A DNA stretch of 64,000 bases from Capnocytophaga granulosa ATCC 51502. Lineage in GTDB: Bacteria; Bacteroidota; Bacteroidia; Flavobacteriales; Flavobacteriaceae. The stretch spans positions 1 through 64,000 of the forward strand of contig NZ_KE150260.1 in assembly GCF_000411115.1 (NCBI RefSeq). Direction: 5' to 3'. Position 1 is the first letter of the stretch. Every line of letters starts with the position of its first letter. Position numbers and translations under genes: made by a program. Below are positions 20,064 to 30,675 of this stretch, one piece after another. Below the pieces are notes generated by a model. It was given only the letters and a program-made list of their open reading frames with translations. It had not been told where the DNA came from and ran no database searches.

Positions 20064-21453
20064 TTATCCTAAGATCATTCCTGCAATAGTAGCTGACATC
20101 AGTGAGGCAAGTGTACCACCTAATACCGCCTTAAGACCAAATTCTGAAAGTGTCTTACGCTGACCAGGGGCAAGTGAACCGATACCACCTATCTGAATAC
20201 CAATAGAGGCAAAGTTGGCAAACCCACATAGGAGATAAGTGGACATAATTACCGACTTTTGGTACATGAGGTGTATAGGGGCTTCAGGATTTTTTAGTGT
20301 AGCCAATTGGGTATAGCCTACAAATTCTGAAGCAGCGAGCTTAATTCCTAAAAGCTGTCCTACCAGCATCATATCTTCCTTAGCAACTCCAATGAGCCAC
20401 ATAATAGGAGAGAAAATAGATCCCAAGATCATCTCCAAAGAGAAGCGATCGTAAGGAAGCACACTACTATCTTTGATAATCGGATTCAGGTAAGTAATAT
20501 CTCCTACCCAGCCCAAGAAATAGTTGATCATGGCAATCAGGGCAACAAATACCAAAAGCATAGCCCCTACATTGGCCGCTAGCTTAAGTCCTTCGCTAGT
20601 ACCTGTGCTAATTACATCAAGGACATTGCTGCCAAACTTTTCGCTGGAGGTCTCATACATCGTGGGAATAACTTCCTCTTGTGGGTAGAGCATCTTGGAG
20701 ATCACCACCGCCCCAGGAGCAGCCATGACAGAGGCCGCCAGTAGGTGCTTGGCAAACTCTAACTTCATCACTGGGTCATTCCCTCCTAAGAAGTTGATAT
20801 ACGAGGCCAATACTCCTCCTGCAACCGTAGCCATACCGCCCACCATAACAAGGAGGATTTCACTCTTGGTCATCTTCTCCAAATAGGACTTAATCATCAG
20901 CGGGGCTTCGGTTTGCCCTAAAAATATATTACCTGTAACTGAAAGACTTTCTGCCCCCTGAGATCTTTAGAGATTTGCTCAATACCCAAGCCAGCGCACG
21001 AGTAAATATCTGAATGATTCCATAATAAAATAGAATAGAGGTAAGGGCGGAGAAGAAGATAATGGTAGGTAGTATCTGAAAGACAAAGATATACCCTATA
21101 CCATTGATATCCATAAGGTTGCCAAAGAGGAAATCACTCCCCGCCTTGGTAAAGTCCAAGATAAGCAAGAAGAAACTCCCTGCTACTTCAAAGACCTTTC
21201 TGACCCACTCCACTCTCAGTACACCAAAGGCCAAGAAAAGTTGTATAGCCAGTCCTATACCGACCGTCTTCCAAGCAATCGCCTTGCGATTGTGGCTAAA
21301 GAGGAAGGCTATCATCAGCAGTACGCACATACCCAATAGGCCTCTGAGTACACTCTCTACGCTCATACCCGCACTTGGGATCATACTCGCTTGTGATTGA
21401 GCCATACCTGCAACAGGCAGCACAAGGAGGATAAGTGTATGTATAAGTTTCAT
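20064..21453 (-). pseudogene. NupC-type nucleoside transporter, interrupted by a +1 frameshift
   Basis: Two frames make up one transporter. The first (21453-20929, 174 residues) has a signal-like start and several membrane helices. The second (20897-20064, 277 residues) has the conserved CNT-family membrane core ('MVGGMATVAGGVLASYI', 'LLCGFANFASIGIQIGGIG'). The first frame runs correctly to 'SLKISGG', then reads out of frame to a stop. Removing one G from the G5 run (C5 on the plus strand, 20954-20958) restores 'ISGAESLSVTGNIFLGQTEAPL', which joins straight into 'MIKSYLEKM'. The gene is therefore broken, phase-variable or mis-sequenced at a homopolymer. It would import nucleosides with a cation gradient. 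Confidence 0.85.
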
Positions 21454-21465
21454 ATGATCCTGTTT

Positions 21466-22047
21466 TTATATTTTCTTTCTTCTGGTAAGTTCTTCTTGGA
21501 TTTCAGCTGCCAATTCGTAGTTTTCTTCCTCTATGGCCGAATCCATAAGTTTTTCTAATTCAGTGGTCAGATAGCGTTTTAGGTTCTTATTACCTGCTGC
21601 ACGAGGAGCAGGAGTATCCTCTGTGAGGATATCTTGTTCCTGGGTCTGAGCCGTACCATACCTCTCTACCAATTCCTTAATCATAAAGATGGGTATCTTT
21701 CCCACTATAGCCATGGCCATGGCATCGCCTATACATATAGGTTGCATGCCTGTCTCCTCCTCTCCCTTATAGAGCATATGAGCATAGAAAGTTCCTTCCC
21801 GAAACTCAGTGATTTGTATCTGAGTGATTTGTATCTGGTTGGCTTTCATAAGGTTGAACAACACATTATAGATAGGCGGTTGGCTGATGAAGAACCTCCC
21901 ATAGTTGCTATATTGTATAGCCATAGCCTCTCGCTCTCCAATCACAATAGGTACTTGTCGCGCTCCTTCTGTTTCTTTTAGAAGGAGCACATAGCTTCTA
22001 GCCGACATCTCACCGAGTGATTTTATGTACATCTGTGTCCATTCCAT
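21466..22047 (-). CDS. Bifunctional nuclease family protein (DUF151) with UVR domain
   Basis: The 193-residue protein starts at ATG 22047 ('MEWTQMYIKSLGEMSARSY'). A longer frame upstream runs through the promoter region and is not used. The DUF151 domain holds 'RQVPIVIGEREAMAIQ' and 'GMQPICIGDAMAMAIV'. A short UVR motif ends the protein ('MDSAIEEENYELAAEIQEEL'). Members of the family show DNase/RNase activity in some species; the role here is inferred only. Confidence 0.8.
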   Translation of the reverse strand: MEWTQMYIKSLGEMSARSYVLLLKETEGARQVPIVIGEREAMAIQYSNYGRFFISQPPIYNVLFNLMKANQIQITQIQITEFREGTFYAHMLYKGEEETGMQPICIGDAMAMAIVGKIPIFMIKELVERYGTAQTQEQDILTEDTPAPRAAGNKNLKRYLTTELEKLMDSAIEEENYELAAEIQEELTRRKKI

Positions 22048-22065
22048 AGTACGTATAATAGACTG

Positions 22066-22150
22066 CAAAAATAGAGAAAATTCTCCATTTGTACAACCTT
22101 TAAGCCGATGAATTTTCGCTTGTTTTTTTCCAAGAAAAGTTATAACTTTG
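22066..22150. promoter_or_regulatory. Divergent promoters of the nuclease and SPFH genes
   Basis: Minus strand: TATTTTTG (22066-22073), a perfect -7 box 19 bp from the ATG at 22047. Plus strand: CTTG (22119-22122), a 20-bp spacer and TAACTTTG (22143-22150), placing transcription near 22157. Both decide the start codons chosen on either side. Confidence 0.65.
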
Positions 22151-22173
22151 CCCAAAATAAAACCAAGCTTTTT

Positions 22174-23082
22174 ATGAATTATACAATTCTCTTTTTTGTT
22201 CTATTAGGTTTGTTTCTGTTCTTCTCTCTATTTTTCACAGTGAAGCAACAAACAGCTGTTTCTATTGAGCGTTTTGGAAAATTCCAAAGCATTCGCCATT
22301 CTGGATTACAACTAAAAATTCCAGTGATTGACAAGGTAGCTGCACGTATCAGCTTAAAAATACAGCAATTAGATGTTATTGTGGAGACTAAGACCTTAGA
22401 CGATGTATTTGTCAAAATCAAAGTCTCAGTACAGTTTGTCGTAATCAAGGACAAGGTGTATGATGCTATCTACAAGCTCGAATACCCTCATGATCAGATT
22501 ACCAGCTACGTATTTGATGTGGTGCGTGCCGAAGTACCTAAGATGAAATTGGACGATGTGTTTGTCAAGAAAGATGATATTGCTATAGCCGTAAAGCGTG
22601 AGGTACAGGAATCCATGGAAACTTATGGGTATGATATCATCAAGACTTTGGTTACTGATATAGACCCTGATGCGCAGGTAAAAGCCGCTATGAACCGCAT
22701 CAATGCTGCCGAACGTGAAAAAGTAGCTGCTCAGTATGAGGGGGATGCCCAGCGTATCTTGATTGTAGAAAAAGCCAAGGCCGAGGCAGAAAGCAAGCGC
22801 CTACAAGGACAAGGTATAGCCGACCAACGTCGTGAGATTGCACGTGGGTTAGTAGAAAGTGTCGATGTGCTTAACAAAGTAGGCATCAGCTCTCAGGAGG
22901 CTTCTGCACTGATTGTGGTAACCCAGCACTATGATACCCTACAGGCGGTAGGACAGGACACCAAGAGCAACCTTATCCTCCTTCCCAACTCCCCACAGGC
23001 AGGTGCTGAAATGCTCACCAATATGATCGCTTCTTTTGCCGCCTCTAACCAAGTAGGGGGAATGATAAAAAAGAAAGAATAA
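22174..23082 (+). CDS. SPFH/Band 7 (stomatin-like) membrane protein
   Basis: The 302-residue protein starts at ATG 22174 ('MNYTILFFVLLGLF'); the longer frame from 22108 would begin upstream of the promoter. One N-terminal membrane helix is followed by the SPFH domain ('VKQQTAVSIERFGKFQSIRH', 'VFVKIKVSVQFVV') and a long coiled coil rich in Ala/Glu/Lys ('AAEREKVAAQYEGDAQRILI'). Stomatin-type proteins form oligomeric scaffolds on membranes and often control proteases such as FtsH. No NfeD partner gene is adjacent. Confidence 0.85.
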   Translation: MNYTILFFVLLGLFLFFSLFFTVKQQTAVSIERFGKFQSIRHSGLQLKIPVIDKVAARISLKIQQLDVIVETKTLDDVFVKIKVSVQFVVIKDKVYDAIYKLEYPHDQITSYVFDVVRAEVPKMKLDDVFVKKDDIAIAVKREVQESMETYGYDIIKTLVTDIDPDAQVKAAMNRINAAEREKVAAQYEGDAQRILIVEKAKAEAESKRLQGQGIADQRREIARGLVESVDVLNKVGISSQEASALIVVTQHYDTLQAVGQDTKSNLILLPNSPQAGAEMLTNMIASFAASNQVGGMIKKKE

Positions 23083-23084
23083 AA

Positions 23085-23162
23085 ATCATTAATGATTAAT
23101 GCCACTAATGATTAATGGCATTAATCATTAACCATTAATCATTAACCGTTAATCATTAATCA
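23085..23162. repeat. 7-bp-period array with perfect hairpin before murI
   Basis: TAATGATTAATGCC (23090-23103) and GGCATTAATCATTA (23117-23130) are perfect complements. After them the units TTAATCA/TTAACCA/TTAACCG repeat with a 7-bp period right up to the murI start codon. It lies between two genes on the same strand and may terminate the SPFH transcript. Confidence 0.7.
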
Positions 23163-23936
23163 TTGACAATTGGTTTATTTGATTCAGGGGTAGGAGGTAC
23201 TACTATTTGGAGGGAAGTGGTGCGCCAGCTTCCCTATGAAAGTACCTTATTCTTAGCCGATAGCCTCAATGCTCCCTATGGGGAAAAGTCTACGGAGGAG
23301 ATTATAGCTCTTTGCGAGAAAAATACCGAGTACCTATTAGACCACAATAGCAAACTCATTATTGTAGCCTGCAATACAGCTACTACCAATGCCATAACTC
23401 ACCTTAGGGCTAAGTACAAAGTGCCCTTTATAGGGATAGAACCTGCTATTAAGCCTGCGGGACTTTATAGCCAGACAAAAACAATCGGGGTGTTGGCCAC
23501 ACAGAGTACGCTAAGGAGTGCTTTCTTTGCTAATACTTGTCAGCACTTGCTTGATAAGGGAGTACGTGTGCTTAAGCGAGAAGGAATAGGGTTGGTGCCT
23601 CTTATTGAGGAGGGAAAAATAGATACCCCTGAGATGTTCGCCCTTTTAGAACAATATCTCCGTCCTATGATCGCTGAGGGAATGGATTATTTGGTCTTAG
23701 GCTGTACCCATTACCCCTATCTTACCTCCCTTATCTCGGAGATTTTACCAGAAAATATCCGTATTTTAGATTCCGCTGAGGCAGTAGCCAAACAAACCAA
23801 GCGTATTCTCTCCCAAAACAACCTACTGGCCAAGGGAGAAGTTTCGCCCACCCACCTTTGGCTGACGAACAAGCAAGTGGAAATACTTAAGTCCTTTGCT
23901 CCCCCACAAGTAAAGGTACAATATGAAAAGTTTTGA
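23163..23936 (+). CDS. murI: Glutamate racemase
   Basis: Makes D-glutamate for peptidoglycan. The 257 residues carry both catalytic cysteines, in 'VACNTATTNA' and 'VLGCTHYPYL', and the N-terminal 'GLFDSGVGGTT'. The start is probably TTG at 23163, giving 'MTIGLFDSGVGG'. No in-frame ATG lies close by, and the 7-bp array directly abuts this codon, so the ribosome-binding site would lie in repeat DNA. Confidence 0.92.
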   Translation: MTIGLFDSGVGGTTIWREVVRQLPYESTLFLADSLNAPYGEKSTEEIIALCEKNTEYLLDHNSKLIIVACNTATTNAITHLRAKYKVPFIGIEPAIKPAGLYSQTKTIGVLATQSTLRSAFFANTCQHLLDKGVRVLKREGIGLVPLIEEGKIDTPEMFALLEQYLRPMIAEGMDYLVLGCTHYPYLTSLISEILPENIRILDSAEAVAKQTKRILSQNNLLAKGEVSPTHLWLTNKQVEILKSFAPPQVKVQYEKF

Positions 23937-24024
23937 GTAATGAATTTTGAGTTCTTTGCAACTTAAAACTTAAAACTTAAAACTTAAAACTTAAAACTTA
24001 AAACTTAAAACTCAAAACTTAAAA
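23937..24024. repeat. 7-bp-period array (CTTAAAA) between murI and alaS
   Basis: About eight copies of CTTAAAA fill 23962-24020. The end of murI and the next bases (AGTTTTGAGTAATGAATTTTGAGTT region) are roughly complementary, so a long A/T hairpin can form just before the alaS start. Confidence 0.65.
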
Positions 24025-24026
24025 AC

Positions 24027-26660
24027 ATGACCTCACAAGAGATAAGAGAGTTATTTCTAAAATTTTTTGAGAGCAAGGGACATACCATAGTACCCTCTGC
24101 TCCTATGGTGATTAAGAACGACCCTACCCTGATGTTTACCAATGCAGGTATGAACCAGTTCAAGGAATTTTTCTTAGGCAATGCCAAGCCTAAGTACAAG
24201 CGTGTGGTAGATACCCAAAAGTGTCTCCGTGTATCGGGTAAGCACAATGACTTGGAAGAAGTAGGACGTGATACCTACCACCATACTATGTTCGAGATGT
24301 TGGGCAACTGGTCTTTTGGCGACTACTTCAAGAGGGAAGCTATCAGTTGGGCATGGGAACTGCTCACCGAAGTATATAAGATTCCAAAAGAAAACCTATA
24401 TGTAACCGTGTTCGAAGGAAGTCCTGAGGAAGGCGTACCCTTTGACCAAGAGGCTTATGATATTTGGAAAGAGCGTATCGCCGAGGATCATATTCTCTTA
24501 GGAAATAAAAAGGATAATTTCTGGGAAATGGGTGATCAAGGCCCTTGTGGTCCTTGTTCTGAAATTCATGTAGATATTCGTTCGGAAGAAGAAAAAGCTA
24601 AGGTAGCAGGTCGTGATTTGGTCAATAATGATCACCCACAGGTAATTGAGATTTGGAACAACGTCTTTATGGAGTTCAACCGCAAGGCCGATGGTTCCTT
24701 GGAGAAACTCCCTGCACAGAATGTGGATACAGGTATGGGCTTTGAGCGCCTTTGTATGGTGCTACAAGGCAAGCAGTCCAACTATGATACGGACGTCTTT
24801 ACACCCCTGATCCACAAGGTAGAAGAGATTACCAAAACTAGCTATACCAATGGGATCAAGGTAACCCCCGAAGAAGAACAGATCAATGTGGCGATACGTG
24901 TGATTGCCGACCACATTAGGGCGGTCGCCTTTGCTATAGCTGATGGGCAATTGCCCTCCAACAATGGAGCTGGTTATGTGATTCGCCGTATCTTGCGCCG
25001 TGCCATTCGTTATGGCTTTACTTTCTTAGGACAGAAAGAACCTTTCATCTATAAGTTGGTAGAGACCTTGGCTAAGCAAATGGGCAGCACTTTCCATGAG
25101 TTAGAAAAAGAGTTCCTCTTGATTGTAAGTGTGATTAAGGAAGAAGAAGCCTCTTTCTTGCGTACATTGGAGCAAGGACTATTGATGCTAGATGTAATGA
25201 TACAGAACACTACCGATAAGCAACTCTCAGGTAGTAAAGCCTTTGAACTCTATGATACTTATGGTTTTCCTAAAGACCTCACTGCCCTTATCCTTTCAGA
25301 ACGTGGTATGACCTTGGACGAGGCCTCTTTTGAGGAGCACCTCCAAAAGCAGAAAGAACGCTCTCGTGCTGCCGCTCAAGTGAAAGCAGGTGACTGGGTC
25401 GTACTTCGTGATGACGAAGAAGAAGAGTTTGTCGGATATGATACACTGGAGGCAGTGGTTCGCTTGGTCAAATACCGTAAGGTAGAAAGCCAAAAGGACG
25501 GTACCCTTTACCAATTGGTGTTCAACACTACTCCTTTCTACCCTGAAGGAGGAGGACAAGTAGGAGACCGAGGTACGTTACAGTCGGCCAATGGAGAAAT
25601 CATTTATATTATAGATACGAAGAAGGAGAACAACCTTATTATCCACTTAGCGGAACACCTGCCCGAAAACCTTACCGATCCGTTCAAGGCGGAAGTGCAC
25701 CTTGCTGGTCGTACTTTGGCACAAGCCAACCACAGTGCTACTCACCTATTGCATCAGGCTCTAAGAGAGGTATTGGGTACCCATGTGGAACAAAAGGGTT
25801 CGCATGTATCTCCAGAGGCTTTGCGCTTTGACTTTTCACACTTTGCCAAACTCACTCAGGAAGAACTCACTGAGGTAGAGCGCTTGGTGAACAAACGTAT
25901 CTATGAGAAAATTCCACTTCAGGAGCATCGCAATATTCCTATCCAACAGGCTTTGGAGGCTGGAGCTATGGCACTCTTTGGAGAAAAATATGGCGATAAG
26001 GTACGTATGATACAGTTTGGCGAAAGCCGAGAACTCTGTGGGGGTACCCATGTGAAGAATACAGGAGACATCTGGTTCTTTAAGATTGTTTCCGAAGGAG
26101 CCGTAGCCGCAGGGGTACGCCGTATAGAGGCTATTACCAATGCGGGTGCCCTTAAGCACTTCTTATTACAAGAGAAACTCTTGGAAGAGGTTAAGTCCTC
26201 CCTTAAAAACCCTCAAGATCCTGTCAAGGCTATTGCTAATTTACAAGAGGAAAATGCACGCCTACACAAGGAGTTGGAGCAACTCAAGAAAGAACAAGCC
26301 AAACAGCTCAAGGGCGAACTCAAGGGCGAGTTTGTTCCCGTTGGTGATGTACAATGTCTTACTAAGCACTTGGATTTGGATGTAGCCACTCTTAAGGACT
26401 TAGCCTTTATGCTTGGTGAAGAGGTCAAAGATGCCTTTATTCTCTTTGGCTCTGCTCAAGAAGATGGCAAGGCCTTACTCTTGTGCTATATCAACAAGGA
26501 ATTGGCTAAGAATAAAGGTTTAGATGCAGGAAAGATTGTACGCGAATTGGGTAAATGTATCCAAGGAGGCGGCGGAGGTCAGCCTTTCTTCGCTACCGCA
26601 GGGGGTAAAAATCCTGAAGGTATCGCTGAGGCTTTGGAAAAGGTAAAAACCATGTTATAA
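24027..26660 (+). CDS. alaS: Alanyl-tRNA synthetase
   Basis: Charges tRNA-Ala and edits Ser/Gly mischarging. The 877 residues are full length. The class II catalytic part holds '[16 protein letters not shown]' and '[16 protein letters not shown]'. The editing domain has the zinc motifs '[17 protein letters not shown]' and '[11 protein letters not shown]'. A C-Ala domain with a Gly-rich end ('[16 protein letters not shown]') closes the protein. It stands between the CTTAAAA array and a strong terminator. Confidence 0.97.
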   Translation: MTSQEIRELFLKFFESKGHTIVPSAPMVIKNDPTLMFTNAGMNQFKEFFLGNAKPKYKRVVDTQKCLRVSGKHNDLEEVGRDTYHHTMFEMLGNWSFGDYFKREAISWAWELLTEVYKIPKENLYVTVFEGSPEEGVPFDQEAYDIWKERIAEDHILLGNKKDNFWEMGDQGPCGPCSEIHVDIRSEEEKAKVAGRDLVNNDHPQVIEIWNNVFMEFNRKADGSLEKLPAQNVDTGMGFERLCMVLQGKQSNYDTDVFTPLIHKVEEITKTSYTNGIKVTPEEEQINVAIRVIADHIRAVAFAIADGQLPSNNGAGYVIRRILRRAIRYGFTFLGQKEPFIYKLVETLAKQMGSTFHELEKEFLLIVSVIKEEEASFLRTLEQGLLMLDVMIQNTTDKQLSGSKAFELYDTYGFPKDLTALILSERGMTLDEASFEEHLQKQKERSRAAAQVKAGDWVVLRDDEEEEFVGYDTLEAVVRLVKYRKVESQKDGTLYQLVFNTTPFYPEGGGQVGDRGTLQSANGEIIYIIDTKKENNLIIHLAEHLPENLTDPFKAEVHLAGRTLAQANHSATHLLHQALREVLGTHVEQKGSHVSPEALRFDFSHFAKLTQEELTEVERLVNKRIYEKIPLQEHRNIPIQQALEAGAMALFGEKYGDKVRMIQFGESRELCGGTHVKNTGDIWFFKIVSEGAVAAGVRRIEAITNAGALKHFLLQEKLLEEVKSSLKNPQDPVKAIANLQEENARLHKELEQLKKEQAKQLKGELKGEFVPVGDVQCLTKHLDLDVATLKDLAFMLGEEVKDAFILFGSAQEDGKALLLCYINKELAKNKGLDAGKIVRELGKCIQGGGGGQPFFATAGGKNPEGIAEALEKVKTML

Positions 26661-26689
26661 CACCTATAACAAAATAGCTAATACATAAT

Positions 26690-26723
26690 AAATGGCGTTT
26701 CTATTTATGTAGAGACGCCATTT
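26690..26723. terminator. Hairpin of the GTAGAGACGC palindrome family after alaS
   Basis: AAATGGCGTTTCTA pairs with TAGAGACGCCATTT with one G-T wobble and a short AT loop. It lies between convergent alaS and the membrane protein gene. The core GTAGAGACGC recurs after feoB. Confidence 0.75.
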
Positions 26724-26731
26724 GTTGTGTT

Positions 26732-28198
26732 TTAAAAAATATACTGAGCTGCTGCCCTATCATATTTTTCAGGATATTTTTCTTTTACATAAGAATTGAC
26801 ATCAAAGAGAATACGCAGGGTGATAGGGATGTTTTTCTCCTTATATCGGCGTGCCCAAAAGGAATATGCCCAGCGTATTGCTGTATCTTCTATATCACTA
26901 TTGTTCAGATCTCGGCGGAGTTCCTCAGAGAGGTTGTGCTGAGTATATATCCTTACCAGTCCTCTTAGTTGGTTTTCTAGCATCCATTTCTCACTATAAC
27001 CTCCTGAAGCAGGCTCTTCTTTCTCGGTTTGCTCCATCACTCGGTAGATGTCTTTGTATAAAGAGATATTGTTCTTATCCAGATAATACACCTTAAGTAG
27101 GTAACGCGCTCTAGCACTATAACGGAGCAGTTGATTTTGATCCATATTTTCTAGGGTAAAAGTACCGAAATGTTTCCAAAAAGAGGAGAGCATATAAGAG
27201 TCTTTGCCGAGTTCCGTCACGAAATTATAGAGGTCTTTTCCATGAGCATCTTTGCTTTCTTTACTACGGTCTATCTCAGGAGAGATTTCTTCTAAACCAA
27301 GTACAGATTTCACCTGATCGAATAATTTTGTAAAGAAATCACGACCAAATTTGTCAGAATCCCACTTGTAAAACTCCTCAGGCTTATCCCATTCCATATA
27401 ATCCTCTTGGTCTGCCTTAAAAGCAAGCGGATTGTAGGTCCCTTTGGTTTCTTCTTCAATACGATAGGTAATACAAGGCTCATCCTCTTCTTCAGGACTC
27501 TCTTCTATAGGTTCTTCTTCTTCATAATATACATAAGAGTCGGTCGCTCTTGGCTCAGGGTCGTAATCTTTATTGATATAGGAATAGTCATCAAAATTCG
27601 GCTCTTTCGGCTGTTTATGATAGGCATAGATACTAATACCCGATACAAAGGCAAGGGTGATACCACAAATGGCCAAAACCACACCTCCCAATAGCCGAAT
27701 ACCGTGCCGCCAAAGCCATCTGCCTAAAAGAAAAACGGGAAGACACCCCACAAAGACAGCTAAAAACATAAGTAAGGAGGTATCTTTTTCTATTTCAAAG
27801 GAAAAATGATTCGTCAGATAGATGATAAGATAATTGACAACCAATATACCTATGAAAATAACCTCCCCCAGTAGGAAATCCTCCATCCAAGGCAAGGGTT
27901 TGAGTGTTTTTTTCTTGATATGATACCAAATAACCCCTATGATATTTCCCACTACCATAGAGAAAAACAAGAAATAGCAGAGCGAATGTAACAATAGGAA
28001 GAAAGAGTTACCATACTGGCTGTTATCGGTAAGCACATAAAAGGGAGCTAGTACGATTTTTAAGAATTCTTCAGCAGGTTCGTACCCATACAGATAGACC
28101 TTATCGTTGATAAATTGGGTTATAAAAACAAGTAGGCCAACGATAGCAAGCGAAGTGAGTTGCACCAATACTATCGAACGTAAAAGATATTTTTTCAT
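26732..28198 (-). CDS. Unknown polytopic membrane protein with acidic cytosolic part
   Basis: No family is recognised. The 488-residue protein starts with about five hydrophobic helices in residues 1-210 (for example 'SIVLVQLTSLAIVGLLVFI' and 'LLGGVVLAICGITLAFVSG'). A very acidic linker follows ('YYEEEEPIEESPEEEDEP', about residue 225). The rest is a soluble helical region of about 240 residues rich in Tyr, Lys and Glu. A -7 element TACTTTTG lies 25 bp upstream of its ATG. Confidence 0.7.
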   Translation of the reverse strand: MKKYLLRSIVLVQLTSLAIVGLLVFITQFINDKVYLYGYEPAEEFLKIVLAPFYVLTDNSQYGNSFFLLLHSLCYFLFFSMVVGNIIGVIWYHIKKKTLKPLPWMEDFLLGEVIFIGILVVNYLIIYLTNHFSFEIEKDTSLLMFLAVFVGCLPVFLLGRWLWRHGIRLLGGVVLAICGITLAFVSGISIYAYHKQPKEPNFDDYSYINKDYDPEPRATDSYVYYEEEEPIEESPEEEDEPCITYRIEEETKGTYNPLAFKADQEDYMEWDKPEEFYKWDSDKFGRDFFTKLFDQVKSVLGLEEISPEIDRSKESKDAHGKDLYNFVTELGKDSYMLSSFWKHFGTFTLENMDQNQLLRYSARARYLLKVYYLDKNNISLYKDIYRVMEQTEKEEPASGGYSEKWMLENQLRGLVRIYTQHNLSEELRRDLNNSDIEDTAIRWAYSFWARRYKEKNIPITLRILFDVNSYVKEKYPEKYDRAAAQYIF

Positions 28199-28223
28199 AG
28201 GCTTTTGTCTTTCTTATACAGAA

Positions 28224-28271
28224 CAAAAGTAAATAAAATTTTTCATATATAAGAAAAAAATAGTATCTTTG
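28224..28271. promoter_or_regulatory. Divergent -7 elements: membrane protein (minus) and feoAB (plus)
   Basis: Minus strand: TACTTTTG at 28224-28231. Plus strand: TATCTTTG at 28264-28271, 26 bp before the feoA ATG. Both match TANNTTTG exactly. No Fur-box palindrome was obvious to me in the spacer. Confidence 0.55.
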
Positions 28272-28297
28272 CCTCCTTAAATTAAGTATAAATAAAA

Positions 28298-28543
28298 ATG
28301 ACTCTTACTGTCAATGACCTTAAGCGTGGGGATAAATGCCTGATCAAAGAAGTAGTTACCGAACAGTTGCCTATGAAGCTGTTGGAACTGGGGTGTCTCC
28401 CCGGCAATAGTATAGAACTGGTGGAGATAGCCCCTTTGGGTGACCCGCTCTATTTGATTATTAATGATACTCATATGGCTATTCGCCGAGAGATGGCACA
28501 ATATATTGAAGTAGAATTCTCTAATTCAGATTCCAATGAGTAA
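28298..28543 (+). CDS. feoA: Ferrous iron transport protein A
   Basis: A small cytosolic SH3-like protein of 81 residues ('MTLTVNDLKRGDKCLIKEV', 'LLELGCLPGNSIELVEIAPL') that assists FeoB. Its end overlaps the feoB start by 8 bp, which supports translational coupling. Confidence 0.88.
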   Translation: MTLTVNDLKRGDKCLIKEVVTEQLPMKLLELGCLPGNSIELVEIAPLGDPLYLIINDTHMAIRREMAQYIEVEFSNSDSNE

Positions 28544-30647
28544 GCATGAGATAAAAGTAGCACTGATAGGAAACCCCAATGTGGGAAAATCCTCTATCTT
28601 CAACTTGCTAACGGGTATGAACCAGCATGTGGGGAACTACCCAGGGGTTACTGTGGATAAGAAAGTAGGCTTTTGTAAGCTTTCCCAAACGATCAATGCC
28701 CGAATATACGACCTACCAGGTACCTATAGCACCAATCCCAATTCTATGGACGAGAAGGTGGCCATCAGTTGTCTCTTGGACAAAGATGATATAGACTTTC
28801 CCGATGTGGTAGTGCTGGTGGCCGATGTGGAGAACCTCAAGCAAAACCTCTATCTCTATACCCAGATAAAGGACTTTGGCATTCCTATGATCTTGGCAAT
28901 CAATATGGCCGATCGGATGAAGCCTCGTGGTATCACCATAGATATACCCGCCTTGGAAGCCGCACTCCATACACGCATAGCTCTTGTGAGCACTCGACAG
29001 AAAATGGGGATAGAGGAGTTGAAAGAGTTGATTATCAATTACAAGAAACTCCCCTTGGAGAAGGTTATAGATATCAACCGTATAGACCCTACTTATTTCA
29101 AAACGCTCAAGGAGAAATTCCCCAATGAAGAATTAGGCAAACTCTGGATGGTCATCTCTCAAAACTTTGAGGTGATAGGGGCACTGCGCAAGGTAGAAAT
29201 TCAAAAAGAGCATATAAAAACCGAGGCCGAAATCAAGAAAATGCAGCAGCGGGAGACCATTCTCCGTTATCAGGCTATAAACCATGCACTCAAGGATACT
29301 TATAAGGTAACAGCAGTGGGTACTCGTGCCCTTTTGGATAAAATTCTTTTGCACAAGGTATGGGGCTATGTGATTTTTATGGCCATATTACTGCTGATTT
29401 TCCAAATGATATTCTATGTAAGTGAATACCCCAAAGGATGGATAGAAAGCGCCTTAGGCTGGGTAGGCACTTGGATCGGCAATGTATTGCCCGAAGGCTC
29501 GCTCACCTCCCTTCTGGTAGATGGGGTGATTCCAGGGCTTACTGCCGTAGTTTCTTTTGTTCCCCAGATAGCGCTGCTCTTTTTCTTTATCTCCCTACTA
29601 GAGGAAAGCGGCTATATGAGTAGAGTGGTTTTCCTTATGGATAGGATCATGCGTCCCTTTGGGCTTAATGGTAAGGGAACTATTCCGCTAATCTCAGGTG
29701 CTGCCTGCGCTATACCAGCGGTAATGGCTACCCGTACTATTGAGAGCTGGCGTGAGCGATTAATTGCTATTCTGGTAACTCCCTTTATTACTTGTTCTGC
29801 AAGACTGCCTATCTATCTGATTATGATAAAGCTCGTGATTCCAGAGGGAAATTACTTCTTCTTTAACAATCAGGCAGTAGCGCTTTTCTTACTCTATATG
29901 TTTGGCGTATTTATGGCCATCTTCTCCGCTTGGCTCTTGAGCAAGTTCTTGGTGCTGAAGAATGCTTTCCAAACACACTTTATTGTAGAGATGCCAACCT
30001 ACAAAGTACCTTTGGCACGAAATGTGCTACTAACCGTATATGATAAATCTAAGGCCTTCGTCCTCAGTGCAGGGAAGATTATATTCTTTATGACGGTGCT
30101 CATCTGGTTCTTACAGACCCATGGGCTAAGTGAGAAGTACCACAATGCTGAAGTACATACCGAGCAGCTGGCCAGCCAATATGGTTGGGATGAGGACGAG
30201 AAGGAACACTACCTTTTAAGCTATCGTACCGAAAACTCCCTTTTAGGGAATATGGGCAAGTTTGTAGAACCTGTGTTCCGTCCCTTAGGCTATGACTGGA
30301 AGATCAGTATAGCTGTATTAGGTTCCTTTGCCGCACGAGAGACCTTTGTAAGTACCTTGGCCACTATCTATAGTTTGGGTGAGGTAGATGTAGAAGAAGG
30401 CGAGGCTGAACAACGTACAGTGGTAGCTCGTTTGCAACAAGAAATGCGTCCCGATGGTACCCCTGTCTTTAATTTGGCCACAGGGGTCTCTATCCTACTA
30501 TTCTTTGCCTCCGCTATGCAGTGTATCAGTACCTTTGCCATCGTACGCAAGGAAACCAATAGCTGGAAATGGGCGATTTTGCAATGGGTTTTCATGACAG
30601 GCTTTGCGTATCTTTCGGCTTTTGCTGCTTATCAGCTCTTGAGTTGA
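28536..30647 (+). CDS. feoB: Ferrous iron transport protein B (GTPase permease)
   Basis: Imports Fe2+ across the inner membrane. The 703 residues begin with the G domain: G1 'GNPNVGKSSIFNLLTG', G3 'DLPGTYS' and G4 'NMAD'. A GDI-like helical spacer follows, then two Gate repeats ('VVFLMDRIMRPFGLNGKGTI', 'PVFRPLGYDWKISIAVLGSF') in a membrane domain of about eight helices. It is co-transcribed with feoA and followed by a strong hairpin. Confidence 0.95.
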   Translation: MSKHEIKVALIGNPNVGKSSIFNLLTGMNQHVGNYPGVTVDKKVGFCKLSQTINARIYDLPGTYSTNPNSMDEKVAISCLLDKDDIDFPDVVVLVADVENLKQNLYLYTQIKDFGIPMILAINMADRMKPRGITIDIPALEAALHTRIALVSTRQKMGIEELKELIINYKKLPLEKVIDINRIDPTYFKTLKEKFPNEELGKLWMVISQNFEVIGALRKVEIQKEHIKTEAEIKKMQQRETILRYQAINHALKDTYKVTAVGTRALLDKILLHKVWGYVIFMAILLLIFQMIFYVSEYPKGWIESALGWVGTWIGNVLPEGSLTSLLVDGVIPGLTAVVSFVPQIALLFFFISLLEESGYMSRVVFLMDRIMRPFGLNGKGTIPLISGAACAIPAVMATRTIESWRERLIAILVTPFITCSARLPIYLIMIKLVIPEGNYFFFNNQAVALFLLYMFGVFMAIFSAWLLSKFLVLKNAFQTHFIVEMPTYKVPLARNVLLTVYDKSKAFVLSAGKIIFFMTVLIWFLQTHGLSEKYHNAEVHTEQLASQYGWDEDEKEHYLLSYRTENSLLGNMGKFVEPVFRPLGYDWKISIAVLGSFAARETFVSTLATIYSLGEVDVEEGEAEQRTVVARLQQEMRPDGTPVFNLATGVSILLFFASAMQCISTFAIVRKETNSWKWAILQWVFMTGFAYLSAFAAYQLLS

Positions 30648-30675
30648 TAAACAAAAGTTTAATTAGTTAAGATGA

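Noticed and set aside
22048..22155. N-terminal extension of the bifunctional nuclease
   Set aside because: A perfect minus-strand -7 box lies at 22066-22073 inside it; the family starts at the Met at 22047.
22108..22173. N-terminal extension of the SPFH protein
   Set aside because: This segment contains the promoter (TAACTTTG at 22143-22150), so translation must start at 22174.
28199..28297. Fur box before feoAB
   Set aside because: I found no convincing 19-bp palindrome, only the -7 elements.
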